Source: Elgaria multicarinata webbii
Taxonomy: Eukaryota; Chordata; Lepidosauria; Squamata; Anguidae
Assembly (NCBI RefSeq): GCF_023053635.1
Contig: NC_086173.1
Coordinates: 145,609,197 to 145,673,196 of the forward strand
Direction of reading: 5' to 3'
DNA length: 64,000 nucleotides
In this document: piece by piece, positions 1 through 9,690 of the stretch
Numbering within the stretch: the stretch's first letter is position 1
Layout: every line of letters starts with the position of its first letter
Notes under the pieces: generated by a model
Databases searched by the model: none
The model's input: the letters and a program-made list of their open reading frames with translations, nothing else
What the model was told of the DNA's origin: nothing
Translations under genes and position numbers: made by a program

Positions 1-640
1 GACTGGGCACTCACAAATTACTCACATGATGTCATCTGCGTCTCGCCCATCTTCCACCCCTCATGGCCATTATTGCGCCACACACACAAAAAAACCTCAT
101 TAAGTCGGGTTGCTGCTCTTTCCTACCAGACTGAATGGGTCTAATTACTTCCTGTTTTCAGGAAGCGACATGGGAGTGGCGACAGAAGAAGTGATGGGAG
201 CTGCACATTTTTGACTAGATGTGATGAAGCTTGTAATGTCTATTGCTGGTAAATTGGTATAAAGCATTATTAAAGATAAAATCATTGAGCATTGAAGAGA
301 ACAATTCTTGCTGAATAAGAATTAACATGGCTATATGCTTCCTCCAGTATTACAGGCAATGTGCCTCTGAAAAGCAGTTGCTGTGGAATATGGGCAGTGT
401 ACTGTCCTGCTTGTGAAATTTCAAGAGCCGTCTGGTTCGAATGACAATCCCCACCCCCACCCCCAGCTGCTCTTTCCACTGGCATCAACGACAGTGGGGT
501 ATAAATACGATAAATAAATAAATCCCTTCTGACTCAAATAGCAGCTTTGGTGAGGGGATTTTTGTCCAACCGCAGTGTGTGTGGGAGAGAAGGAATATAT
601 TTCCTCCTCCCTGCCCTCTATGGTCCCAATCCTGCAGTCC
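1..640. other. AT-rich flank without a recognised gene
   Basis: No coding region is supported here. The only repeat signature is a short LINE/SINE-like tail near 494-531, where a GGTATAAATAC stretch runs into repeated AAATAAAT. The similarity to the downstream side of OR-3 fades out near 640, which is why the OR unit is ended there. Confidence 0.5.
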
Positions 641-792
641 TTTAGTTGCATTCCTGTAATTCACAGCATGTCACAATCTTGAGTCACTGGAATCTGTGAG
701 GCTTCCATGTTAGTGAACATTCCTCCAATCAGAGGGTAACGACCAGACCATTCCAAGGGCTAGGAACATTTTTATATTTCAATAAGCAACTT

Positions 793-800
793 ATTTCTAA
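793..800. other. Empty hAT target site, ATTTCTAA
   Basis: On the minus strand this reads TTAGAAAT inside GAGTTAGAAATAAGTTGC. In the other copy of the unit the same 8 bases occur twice, at 30099-30106 and 30713-30720, on either side of a 606-bp element. This is therefore the unoccupied form of that insertion site. Confidence 0.9.
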
Positions 801-1014
801 CTCAGTTTGATTTGAGGCAACTGGAGCTTGACTGGCTCTGGATTCAACATATCCATTACAGTTTTGAATGAAAAACAACCATAGAACTAAAATATGCTCA
901 AGCAATTTCCCCCTTTTCTTTCTCTAGTCATAACTTCCTTTCATCTGGATTTATCCTGATGGACCAGGCTTTTTTTCAAAAAGAGGATACTTAATCATGT
1001 TTCTTCATATAAAA

Positions 1015-1950
1015 TCATTTGTGTAACATGTGTCTTCCAAAGAGTTTTCTGAGTGCTGCTAATACATCCCGGTTCCTCAGGCTATATATAAAAGGGTTCA
1101 TCATGGCAGGTACAATTGTAGTAAACAATGTATTAATCATGGCCTTCTGTGGTGAATAAGTGGATACAGGTGTCATATACACCAAAATGGCTGCCCCATA
1201 GAAGAGCCCCACCACACACAAATGGGACAAGCAGGTCCCTAAGGCCTTGTGGCTTCTCTCAGAGGAGCGTTTTCTCAGGATCTGCAAGAGGATGGCCAGG
1301 TAGGAAAAAAAAATGACTGAGAGAGGGAGGAGAAATACTAGAAAATCCCCAAGATAAGTTGTTTTTTCAAATGCAGAAGTGTCCGAGCAGGACAACTGTA
1401 CAAGGGCTGGATAATCACACACGTAATGATCAATTACATTGGACTTGCAGTAGGGAAGAGGCAGTACATACAGGGAACATGTCAACGCCTGTACAGAAGA
1501 CCAAAACCAGACTCCCACTGACATCCCATAACAGATTTCTCTCCTCATGAGGACTGGATATTGCAGAGGCCTGCAAATAGCCACGTACCGGTCATAAGAC
1601 ATGGTAGCCAGAATGAGGCATTCTGCTCCTCCCAGGGCCAGAGTGACAGAAATCTGGACGACACAACCATAGAGGGAAATGCCATACGCCTGGGTTGCAA
1701 AATTCACCGTCATTTGGGGAACAATGGAGAGGATTTGGCAGAGGTCCATGAAGGCTAACTGGCTGAGGAAAAAGTACATTGGGGTCTTAAGGCCAGGGTC
1801 AGTTTTAATGAGAACGAGAAGGAGGTTGTTCCCAATCAGAGCAACACAGGACATGAAGAGAATTACAACCAGAAAGGTGGTGGGTGACTTCTGATGCTGA
1901 AGCCCAGCAAGAACAAACTTCGTCCATGACGTTGTATTCTCCCCTCCCAT
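1015..1950 (-). CDS. Olfactory receptor, class II, family-2-like (OR-1)
   Basis: This is a 311-residue seven-transmembrane odorant receptor, expected to couple to G-olf in the cilia of olfactory neurons. Hallmarks are the glycosylation site NTT at 5-7, GN at 40-41 in TM1, PMYFFLSQLAFMD at 57-69, Cys96 with extracellular-loop cysteines at 168, 178 and 188, MSYDRYVAIC at 117-126 after TM3, KALGTCLSHL at 235-244 in TM6 and NPFIYSLRN at 285-293 in TM7. Length is normal and there is no internal stop. The frame stays open for 23 codons upstream (ATG at 2019), but on the minus strand a CCAG acceptor-like site lies just before GCGCAGGAAGGAGGAATGG. ORs usually have an intron ending just before a single coding exon, so the start at 1950 is preferred. 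The neighbouring paralogue at 28940 is almost identical over the first 162 residues and clearly different afterwards. The subfamily name is not assigned. Confidence 0.95.
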   Translation of the reverse strand: MGGENTTSWTKFVLAGLQHQKSPTTFLVVILFMSCVALIGNNLLLVLIKTDPGLKTPMYFFLSQLAFMDLCQILSIVPQMTVNFATQAYGISLYGCVVQISVTLALGGAECLILATMSYDRYVAICRPLQYPVLMRREICYGMSVGVWFWSSVQALTCSLYVLPLPYCKSNVIDHYVCDYPALVQLSCSDTSAFEKTTYLGDFLVFLLPLSVIFFSYLAILLQILRKRSSERSHKALGTCLSHLCVVGLFYGAAILVYMTPVSTYSPQKAMINTLFTTIVPAMMNPFIYSLRNRDVLAALRKLFGRHMLHK

Positions 1951-2322
1951 TCCTCCTTCCTGCGCCTGGATTTTAAGTAAAGAGAACACAAGAGAGGATT
2001 GTGGAAAATGCTGTGACATGAAATTATTAAATCCACCATTAATTGTGGATGCTTCCAGGAAGGCCTTTATTGTGCGATCATCCTATTTCATTCATATAAT
2101 TTTACAGGGGTCTCAGGCAACATCCAATGTGTAACTCCCCTTTGTGTTTTGCCACCACTTCTATCTTTCTCATTAGAACAAAATCATTCACAAGGAAGAG
2201 ATGGGGTGATGGCACAATACATTTTGACTGGTAGCACTAGGAGCCCTCCATCTGGAAGTACCCAATATGAAACACAAACTAGAGTTTTAATATTTCTGTC
2301 GGTCAGATCCAGACCCATGACA

Positions 2323-2461
2323 CGTCTACACCAAGCAGGATATAACACTATGAAAGGGGTATGAAAGCGGTATGAAAGCAGTATATGGCATATATCATAG
2401 GCCCCAACAGTTGTTAGTGCACTTCAATACTGCTATAAAGCAGTAGTGTAGATCCTGCCCC
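2323..2461. mobile_element. MITE with CTACAC/GTGTAG ends
   Basis: The ends read TCTACACC and GTAGTGTAGATCCTG, with repeated GTATGAAAG units inside. OR-3's unit lacks this block: there 'GGTTTGCCAGTCTAAGG' runs straight on. Relatives in the window are at 9559-9690 and 50655-50771. No target duplication could be settled. Confidence 0.55.
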
Positions 2462-2714
2462 AGCAAACCCGTTTAAATTGATTTAAAAGACGTAAAATGC
2501 TGAGGTTAAATCCATCCGCTGCAGTCTTACTGTGCTAACAGCAGTGTGGTGGTTTAAGTATCCAGGAAGCTGTTCAAACCCTTCAAGCACAGGTTTCAGT
2601 GACAACTACCAGGAGTTAACAACAAACAGAGTGCTTATCTGAGGAACGATGTCTCTGAGCACTACCAATTTAAACAGGCATCGGGCAGCTATTCTGCCTT
2701 TCCTTCTTTAGAGG

Positions 2715-2968
2715 TTCATCAGACGAGCGTTTTATTGCATGCTTGCTACTGCCCACTTACGGATGTATGTGCGTCCTTCATACGACATTATCCACCTCCT
2801 GTGCGCCTCCTGCTCCTTCCATTTGTTTTTCCATCACAAAATAGACCTCTTTTAATCCGACATTTTTTAAAAATGGAATGTGCCGCGATCTGCTGTGTGC
2901 AGGAAAAGCGGCATGATCAAAACAGCCCCTGAATGGTCCACGTAGTGAAATATCCTGCTTGGTGTAGA
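2715..2968. repeat. Unclassified insertion-like block in copy A
   Basis: This stretch is absent from the corresponding place in the unit at 25.7-31.6 kb. It ends in ATATCCTGCTTGGTGTAGA (2949-2967), which is the exact reverse complement of 2324-2342 (TCTACACCAAGCAGGATAT). It is probably another DNA-transposon fragment sharing an end with the MITE at 2323. No coding potential is seen. Confidence 0.4.
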
Positions 2969-3129
2969 TGAACCCATACAGCCCCTTTATCAAAAGGTAA
3001 AATCCTGACCATCAGCCTTTCAGAAGAGAGATGTGGAGCTGGATTTATTAACCCTTTTGTCTTCCATCAAACCAATGGCCCTGATTTTGGCTTTTTAAAA
3101 CAATTCCCAGTGTAGCTTTAGTTCTGACA

Positions 3130-3250
3130 GCCCAACCTATCTTACAGGGTTGTCGTTGTGAGGATAAAATGGGGAGGAGGAGGAGGATGTACACCACCTT
3201 GGGTTCATTGGAGGAAAAAAAGGCAGGATATAAATACAGTAATAAATAAA
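3130..3250 (+). repeat. SINE 3' part
   Basis: ACAGGGTTGTCGTTGTGAGG, then a GGAGGA-rich piece, CACCTTGGG and a GGCAGGATATAAATACAG end form the 3' part of the tRNA-derived SINE of which a fuller copy is at 54034-54240. The copy is truncated at its 5' end. Confidence 0.7.
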
Positions 3251-3282
3251 ATTAAAATGTTACATTGCTTCTGTGCATGTGG

Positions 3283-3376
3283 TCTCCCAGGTTCAGCCTT
3301 CCCTGTGCTGGTTGCGTATAATGGGAGTTGTAGTCTCACACATCTAGAGAGCACCAGATTGGGAAAGGCTGCCCTA
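3283..3376. mobile_element. Partial foldback MITE (TGGGAGTTGTAGTC type)
   Basis: Half-arms CCCAGGTTCAGCCTTCCC and CACCAGATTGGGAAAGGCT enclose ATGGGAGTTGTAGTCTCACA. The same family recurs at 27372-27460, 52147-52245 and 57951-58085. The copy is old and partly decayed. Confidence 0.6.
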
Positions 3377-3977
3377 GCTGGATAAGGCTAGTTGATCATT
3401 GTTGAGGTTATATCCATAGTTGCATTGTAGAAAAATGAAGCTGCTTTTTTTTTTTTACTTACGAAGTGGATTTCTTTTGGGTCAACATCTGCTGCTCTGA
3501 CTAATGTTGCTACTCATTTGATTGATTGAATGATTATCTGGATTCACACCCTGAATTTATTTCAATAAAATTCCGAAGGTTACAGATTACAGAATTTTAA
3601 AGCACAATAAAACAAAATTTAAAACCTACAAAAATATATTAAAAACGGAACTTTGGAAGTCTGATACCCTGAAAACATGCAATAAATATATAATGCTTAG
3701 GTTTCAAAGATTCTGCAAAGCTCTGACTGGCACCCTGCAGGAATGCCACGCTCTGTGAAAGCTCAAAGAAAGTTATGAGAAGAAATATTCCAGACGTAGA
3801 AAGTCTGTCTTTGTCATGTATCCTCAGATCAGCAATGTTTTTGTTTTTCATGAATGGGGCATTGGAACTGTACAGTTCTGAACATTGAAAAACAATTGAT
3901 TCTGCAGTGGGAACTATTTGAAAACAACTACACCAGATTTGGTCATCACACTCACATTACAAATTGCCACACAGGCA

Positions 3978-4165
3978 AAAGGCCCATTCAGAAGACATCT
4001 TAAAACATGGCTTTAACCATGGTGGTTAAGCCAGAATGCCAGGCTGTGTTCAGAAGAAACCTTAAACCATGGCTTTAACCATGGTGAATAAGGCTTTTTG
4101 TGTGTGTGCTTTATTCACCATGGTTAAAGCCATGGTTTAAGGTGTCTTCTGAATGAGGCCAAAGC
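3978..4165. mobile_element. Foldback MITE (TTTAACCATGGT arms)
   Basis: The left arm GGCCCATTCAGAAGACATC and the right arm GTCTTCTGAATGAGGCC are inverted copies. Inside, TGGCTTTAACCATGGTG occurs twice on this strand and once inverted (4117-4133). There is no coding sequence. The superfamily is not settled because the target duplication is not clear. Confidence 0.75.
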
Positions 4166-5178
4166 GTGGCTGTGAACTATGTACATAATGCCAACCATTT
4201 CAATACATTTGCTTCTCCCTTTGTGCTTTCCTATTTGTAAGTCTCTCGCAAAAACAAAACAAAAACAAAACAAAAAAAGTCAGAAAATTATGCTTCCAGG
4301 AAATGACGATTTCTTAAAAAAAAAACTTAAGGGTTACGTACCTGTGTTTCTTGCATGTGTTTACCACAGAATATACAATCTGCAAATACTCAGAAAAAAC
4401 TGTTGATGCTCCTGATTTAAATACATCTCTTCTCCTTCATGACCTCTGTGGTAGTTGCCCTAAATAATTCACTGTGATTGAATTAAAAATAAAAAGGGTT
4501 GCTTGCAACTTCTTTGCTAATGCATAAATGCATTGTTCTGCTCCTTAAAACAGAGAATTAATAAGATTTTAGGTTACATTTGGAAAAACCAACATGTTAC
4601 ATGATAATTAAAAACAGCATGATTAATATTCTTGGTTGTAGGGTATCAAGTGTTTTCTTGTTCCTTTTTTTCCCCACAGACAAAGGTCTTTCATTTGAAG
4701 TCACTTGCAAACTCAGTTCAGACACTTGGAACACTTAACTCATTTTAAAACGATATTTCCTAATCTATATCTACAGTTATCACTGAGAAATATTTACTCA
4801 GTCCCGCTACTTGTAAAGGAAGAAAAGAATGTGCCTTGTAATCTTGAAACAGCTATACCTTACTCTCTCATTACCCAGGTATTCCAGTGTTTAAAACCTC
4901 CAAGGAGAATTTTTCAGCATTCTCTTTAGACACTTCAAGTCCAAGACTTTAATTAGGTACAGTTACAAAAGTTGCTTTTCAAATCTGGAACCTGTTCTCA
5001 CTTTGTTGCATTGGAACTTTTGCTAATGTAAATTTCTGTCCAGAAATTTCGGGACAGAAGGACTAATTCACTTGAACAAACACTAGTTCTATCGCTATGC
5101 TTTCTGAATATCCTAGATACAGGAGTGGGAATGGGAATTTGAGGTGAGCAGTGGAAGGTGATAGGTGATGGTATTTAA

Positions 5179-5674
5179 TAGGGCTGTGCAAATCTGTGGC
5201 TCAAATTCGAAAAACCGAATCTCGACAGCCATTCCATGATGTAGCAGCCATTTTATGATGGATCCACCATTTTAATTCACAACCCTAGGCCTCCATACAG
5301 AAGGAACAACCTACAACTCCCAGCATGCAGTTGCAGGGCACTTGTGGACACCACCAGGGGCTGGAGTATACTGGATCACATCAGGGAGTGGGTGATCATG
5401 GTGGCGGGCAACTGATTGCAGCGATGAGCGAGCGATCATGTTTGTGAGCGAGCGATCACGGCAGTGGGGAGGTCACAAGTGCCCACTGTCCCGGGCTTCA
5501 CAAGGTTCAGCCCTACCAGGCAGTGCATGCTGGGAGTTGTAGGCTGTTTCTTCTGTATGGAGGCCTAGGGCTGTAAATTAAAATGGCGGTTCCATCATAA
5601 AATGGCAGATCTGTCATGAAATGGCTGCTGGGGTTCGATTTTTTGAATCCGAGGCACAGATTCGCACCGCCCTA
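5179..5674. mobile_element. hAT-type MITE, TAGGGCTGTGC end
   Basis: The element starts TAGGGCTGTGCAAATC and ends GATTCGCACCGCCCTA, imperfect terminal inverted repeats continued by longer inverted arms (for example CCTCCATACAGAAGGAA near 5291 and its complement near 5550). The 11-base tip is the same as that of the 606-bp element at 30107-30712. Flanking 8-mers (GTATTTAA and GTAAATAT) match poorly, so the TSD has decayed or the end is off by a few bases. It sits at the outer edge of OR unit copy A. Confidence 0.7.
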
Positions 5675-6079
5675 GTAAATATTAATAAAGTTGTGGCCTG
5701 TAATGCTCCAAGACTCTTGTCCACTCCTTTCTTGCTGGTTACTATGAATTCTATTTTCTTTAGTGCTGGGTGAATGGGGCATTTGAAAATGCTCCACTTT
5801 GTTGTTCACTAAATGGATAGGAACATCTAACATGGGTTCCTTCCATAAATATAGACTTAATTCTAAACTACTGGGTTATCTTACAAGTGTAGCACAATAG
5901 ACTTTTATCTCATTTGCTCAATGGATAGTCCAGCCTTGGCCATAAGCATAGAGTGCTTATGGCCAACCGAATTTGCCCGGATTTGTCTGGGTTTTTGGCG
6001 ACAAATCCGGGAGTGGGAGGGGAAATCAGATTTTTCCAAAGAGCAGCTCTAATGGGAATTAACAAAAATGTTTATAACT

Positions 6080-6670
6080 CTGTCATTTTTTAGGATAAAG
6101 ACATGAAACTTGGCATGATGGTAGCTCTTAGGAAGGGATTTAGTCACACCAAATTTGAAACAGATCCGTTCATCCATTGATTTTTTAGGAATTTTTTTTA
6201 AATTGAGGTTTTAAAATTATTATTTTTAAAATTGTCATTTTTAAAGATAAAGAGCTGAAAGTTGGCACCATGATAGCTTTTAGGTAGAGCTTTAGCCATA
6301 CCAAATTTGAAACAGATCTGTTCATTAAATGATTTTTAGGATTTTTTAAAAAAAATTTAGGATTTAATTTTTTAAAAATGTTATTTTTAAAGATAAAGAG
6401 ATGAAACTTGGCACCTTGATTGCTCTTAACAAGGACTTTAGCTATGTCAAGTTTGAAACAGATCTGCCCATCCATTGAGTTTTAGGATTTTTTAAAAAAA
6501 GTTTGAGGTTTTAAAATTATTTTTTAAATGAAATTTTAAAGATAAAGGGCTGAAAGTTGGCACTATGATAGCTCTTAAGGAGAGATTTAGCCATGCCAAG
6601 TTTGAATCAGATCTGTTCATCCATTTTTTTAAGGATTTTTTTTAAAGTTCAAAGTTTTAAAATTATTGTG
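6080..6670. repeat. Four tandem units of about 148 bp
   Basis: Units begin near 6094, 6244, 6391 and 6539 with GATAAAGA(G)CTGAAAGTTGG-like sequence, followed by TTTGAAACAGATC(T/C)G and an A/T-rich spacer. The same unit occurs three times in reverse orientation at 19205-19640 in the related element, so the array belongs to the transposon family. Confidence 0.85.
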
Positions 6671-7710
6671 TTTTAAAACTGCTGGAGCCATGTCCTTCAA
6701 ACTCAGGTAGTCAAACCTCCTCTTTGGGGTATTGCATATTGAGCAGTTTCAGCCCTTGGCATTAAGGGGATCTCCAGTCTTTAGGTAAGAAGTCCTGGGC
6801 AAGCAGGGCACCTTTCCTTTTGCAGATTTGGTGTGCAGTCAGGTACCTGGAGTTCAGCAGAGGCAAGGCATCCACAAATCAAAATGTGGGAAAGGAGAGG
6901 TCAGTCAAAGCCGCCCACAGGGCAGAACGGAATGGGCCAGAGGCCTTTTCCTCAAATTTCCACATTATGGGCGATGAAGGGTCATCTTTAGAGAAAAACT
7001 CTCACAGCCAACAGTAGGGTGCCAGTCGAGAGAGAGGCTCTCTTCTTTGCGGATGCCCTGTTGCTGCAAATGTTGGAATCTGGCATATCATTGCTTTGCT
7101 TCACTACCACTTCCCTTCCACTTCACTTTGTACACTTGTGAGCTAGGCTCTGACTGCACTGCTGGGATGCAATGCAGAACATTTGAAATGCATACCAGAG
7201 AAAAATAGATAGATTTGTGGCTTTGGCTGGCTGGCATATCTCTTAGAGACAGAGTTAGACTGAAGCCACAACTCAGAGATGGCTGTAGCTGAGCCCTGAG
7301 AGGCTGCTGTACCACACAGAGCCTTTTAAAGAGTGTCTCAGAGTCTAGTTTTGGTGCAGGCAGAGGCGGCTGGTGGTGGAGTTTTTTAAAAAAAACAAGT
7401 GTCACCGGATGCAACCAAACCATAAGCTATTGCCCTACCCCCAGCCACAGGGTACAAGTGCACAGCCGGGCTGGAGTGTTGGGAGACTTTGGCAGAGAGA
7501 GAGGGGGTGGGGGATTATTTGAGGCTGGAAATGTTGGCAGGCTGGAATAAGGCAGAGAGAGGCTGAAGGCAACCCAGATATACCTGTAGCTTGGCCCTGA
7601 GGCTGGCTTGCCACGCAGAGTGTTTTAAGAGTGCATCAAAGTTGTGCAAGAGGAGAGGAGTTGGAGGCGGCTGGTGGCAGAGGTTTTTAAAGTATTGGGC
7701 AAATGGTGGG

Positions 7711-7713
<3 letters not shown>

Positions 7714-7755
<42 letters not shown>
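7714..7755. repeat. (AAT)n microsatellite
   Basis: About fourteen AAT units follow GGTGGGATAT, the usual end of a SINE-like tail, inside the 2.8-kb hAT. Confidence 0.9.
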
Positions 7756-7756
<1 letters not shown>

Positions 7757-7790
7757 GTAAGAGTCACCAGACATGACCAAGGCCACAGCT

Positions 7791-7921
7791 AGACCTAAGG
7801 TTTATCCTGGGATCATCCAGGGTTCGCCTCTGCCTGAGCACTAGATCCCCTGTGTGTCACCTAGATGAACAGGTTTGACCCCTGGACGATCTGGAGATAA
7901 ACCTTAGGTCTAGCTATGGCC
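7791..7921. mobile_element. MITE, GGCC..AGCTAGACCTAAGG ends, nested in hAT
   Basis: Ends GGCCACAGCTAGACCTAAGG and ACCTTAGGTCTAGCTATGGCC are inverted repeats around a GGATC/CCTGTGTGTCA core. Other members are at 11123-11252, 17069-17539 and 27904-28043. Confidence 0.8.
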
Positions 7922-8902
7922 CAAGTAATAACCTGCAATAAGCAATATCCCAAGCCACAAGTGTGCAGCCTAGCTGGACCATTGGGAGACTTTGGGGGGG
8001 GGAGGGGGGAGAGAGAGAGAGAGGCTGGAGGCTTTGGTTTGTCTGCAATGACTTAGAGTGAGAGACAACAGAGGCTGCACGGACAACCCAGAGACATCTA
8101 TTGTAACTTAGCCCCATGGTGCTGGCATGAAACGCAGGGCATTAGGAAGAGAGTCTCAGAGTCGCATATTTGTGAAGGAAGTAGACAGGAGTTCAACGTC
8201 TGGATGTGCGAAGTGGTGCCAACACACAAGCCTTGAGAAGCTAATGTATATAAGTGAGAAGTGTGAATGGGCAAAGTAGTGTTCACTGCCACAACACCCA
8301 CCCTAATGTTAGAGTAGAGAAACTTGTGACAATTATACACAAGCTTTTTTAAAAAATTGAAATTAAAAAAAGCCAGCCATCCGGCCGGCCAGTGGCAAGC
8401 CCTGTTAACAACAACAGCAGCTTGCAATGAGTGAAGATACAGTCAGAAAAGATATTTGAGGGAAGGGGAGAATGTAACACAGAGTATAGCAAAAGCTTCA
8501 AAGTACAGCAAAACCTACAAAAGTAGGAGTGAGTGAAGTTAATTTCAGATACGTTGAATCTCTCACTTGTTCTTTATTTTAGTGATTTTAACATTAAGAT
8601 GTTATGTAGAACAGATTTGTCTTAAATGTGTGCTGTAAAATCAGACATGTGACCAAGGCTATGTTCGGGTGGGCACGCCCCCTTGGTGCTGGACACGCCC
8701 CCTTGGGGCCGACCATGTTGTCCTCCTTTTTGGTTTCCAAAATATGGTCACCCTACATAAGCATGACGTGGCTAGGGACCAATTTCTATGACATAGCAAT
8801 ATGGATTGAGTAGATCCTTTCCACTAACTCTGTTGGTGGTGTGCACATTCTGCTGTGTTGGAACCATAGAAAGAAGCCATTAAGGGCCCAATCCTATGCA
8901 TG

Positions 8903-9420
8903 CAGGCCCAGCGCTGCCGTAGAGGCAACTCAAGCGGTGGCTTAGAGTGCCAAACAAACGAGGGCGCCGAACAGCGCACCTGGAAGCTGCTCTCCTAGAG
9001 CAGCTTCCGGGTGCGCTGTTCCAAAGCCGCTGCCCTGGCCACCGCCCAACCCCAGCGTCCTGGCAGAGCCAGGACGCTGGGGTTGGAGGCAGAGGCTTCA
9101 GTATGGCGCGCCAGGAAGCCACTTCTGGGCGCGCCGCTTCGAAGCCTCACCCCGCCCCCCAACCCCAGCATCCTGGCTTCAAAGCCGGGAGCGTGAGCGA
9201 GTGAGTGAGTGAGCGAGTGAGGGTGGGTGGGTGGGAGCGAGCGAGGGGGGGCGGGAGTGAGCAAGTGAGGGAGCAAGGGGGCGGGAGCGAGCGAGGGGTG
9301 GTGGGAGCGAGCAAGTGAGGGAGCAAGGGGGCGGGAGCGAGTGAGTGAGCGAGAGGGGGGTTGGGCGGAGGCTTCAGAACGCGCCTGCCTAGGGCGCAAT
9401 ATAGTCTGGTGCCGGCCCTG
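8903..9420. mobile_element. hAT-type element with perfect TATGCATG TSD
   Basis: TATGCATG occurs at 8895-8902 and 9421-9428, directly against ends reading CAGGCCCAGCGCTGCC and GGTGCCGGCCCTG, consistent with a CAGGGCCGGC terminal repeat. The interior is GC-rich, with a 16-bp inverted piece (AACCCCAGCGTCCTGG and its complement near 9041 and 9068) and a GAGCGAGTGAGG minisatellite. The target was itself a repeat: GGGCCCAATCCTATGCATG just left resembles the end of the short MITEs at 13311 and 60574. Confidence 0.88.
9186..9360. repeat. GAGCGAGTGAGTG minisatellite
   Basis: Degenerate short units of GAGC/GAGT/GAGG with interspersed GGGGGCGGGA run for about 170 bases inside the 518-bp hAT. Long open frames across it on both strands are composition artefacts. 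Confidence 0.8.
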
Positions 9421-9558
9421 TATGCATGTGTAGTCAGAAATCATTCTTACAACTTCCAGCATTTCACAGGCTGACTTGTTTCTGTTAAGTTTAAGAACCA
9501 TAGAGAATGAAGAACCTGCCCCATTGTGCATTGTGTAGGGAACAGGGGTTCTTTTGGG

Positions 9559-9690
9559 GTAGATTTACACTAGTAGTTTAGAGTGGTAATGAAGTGCACA
9601 ATCCACATTCCACATACTGCTTTCATAGTGCTATATCCTGCTTTTTATTCCACATTCATAATGATTTGACACAAGGTGTAGATCTGGCCT
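9559..9690. mobile_element. Decayed MITE (TAGATTTACACTAG / GTGTAGATCTGG)
   Basis: The ends match the MITEs at 2323-2461 and 50655-50771; the body is an A/T-rich relic containing TATATCCTGCTTT. Confidence 0.55.

Larger units (their letters stand above)
640..5165 (-). repeat. OR-bearing duplication unit, copy A (inverted)
   Basis: Reading the minus strand of this stretch gives the same order of sequence as the plus strand of 25725-31610: upstream AT-rich DNA, the OR gene, then matching downstream DNA. Matching blocks by eye include 4930-5150 with 25730-25990, 2580-2700 with 28320-28445, 2040-2160 with 28730-28850, and 665-800 with 30713-30835. Copy A lacks two insertions seen in the other copy (a 606-bp hAT and a LINE end) but carries its own MITEs near 2323-2461 and 3978-4165. 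The outer limits are approximate. Confidence 0.85.
5949..8755 (-). mobile_element. Non-autonomous hAT transposon, 2.8 kb, perfect TSD
   Basis: The 8-bp duplication CATAAGCA flanks it exactly (5941-5948 and 8756-8763). The right end reads TTTCCAAAATATGGTCACCCTA and the left end TAGAGTGCTTATGG, a decayed form of TAGGGTGACCATA. The last roughly 100 bases (GCACGCCCCCTTGG and similar blocks) match the right end of the 5.28-kb element at 19976-25252, and 8390-8650 matches 18930-19210 of the 861-bp copy in reverse. There is no transposase frame; the interior holds tandem repeats, three degenerate blocks around 7100-8150, an AAT microsatellite and a nested MITE. It would depend on transposase supplied by a full copy. 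Confidence 0.92.

Noticed and set aside
4179-4929. Small AT-rich frames upstream of OR-1 as genes
   Set aside because: No motifs; they lie in non-coding DNA shared with the other OR units, where the frames are not kept.
6080-6670. CRISPR-like array
   Set aside because: Units of about 148 bp are contiguous without unique spacers, in a vertebrate transposon.
8995-9531. 178-codon minus-strand frame rich in Ser, Leu, Pro and His
   Set aside because: It translates the GAGCGAGTGAGG minisatellite and hAT ends; not a gene.
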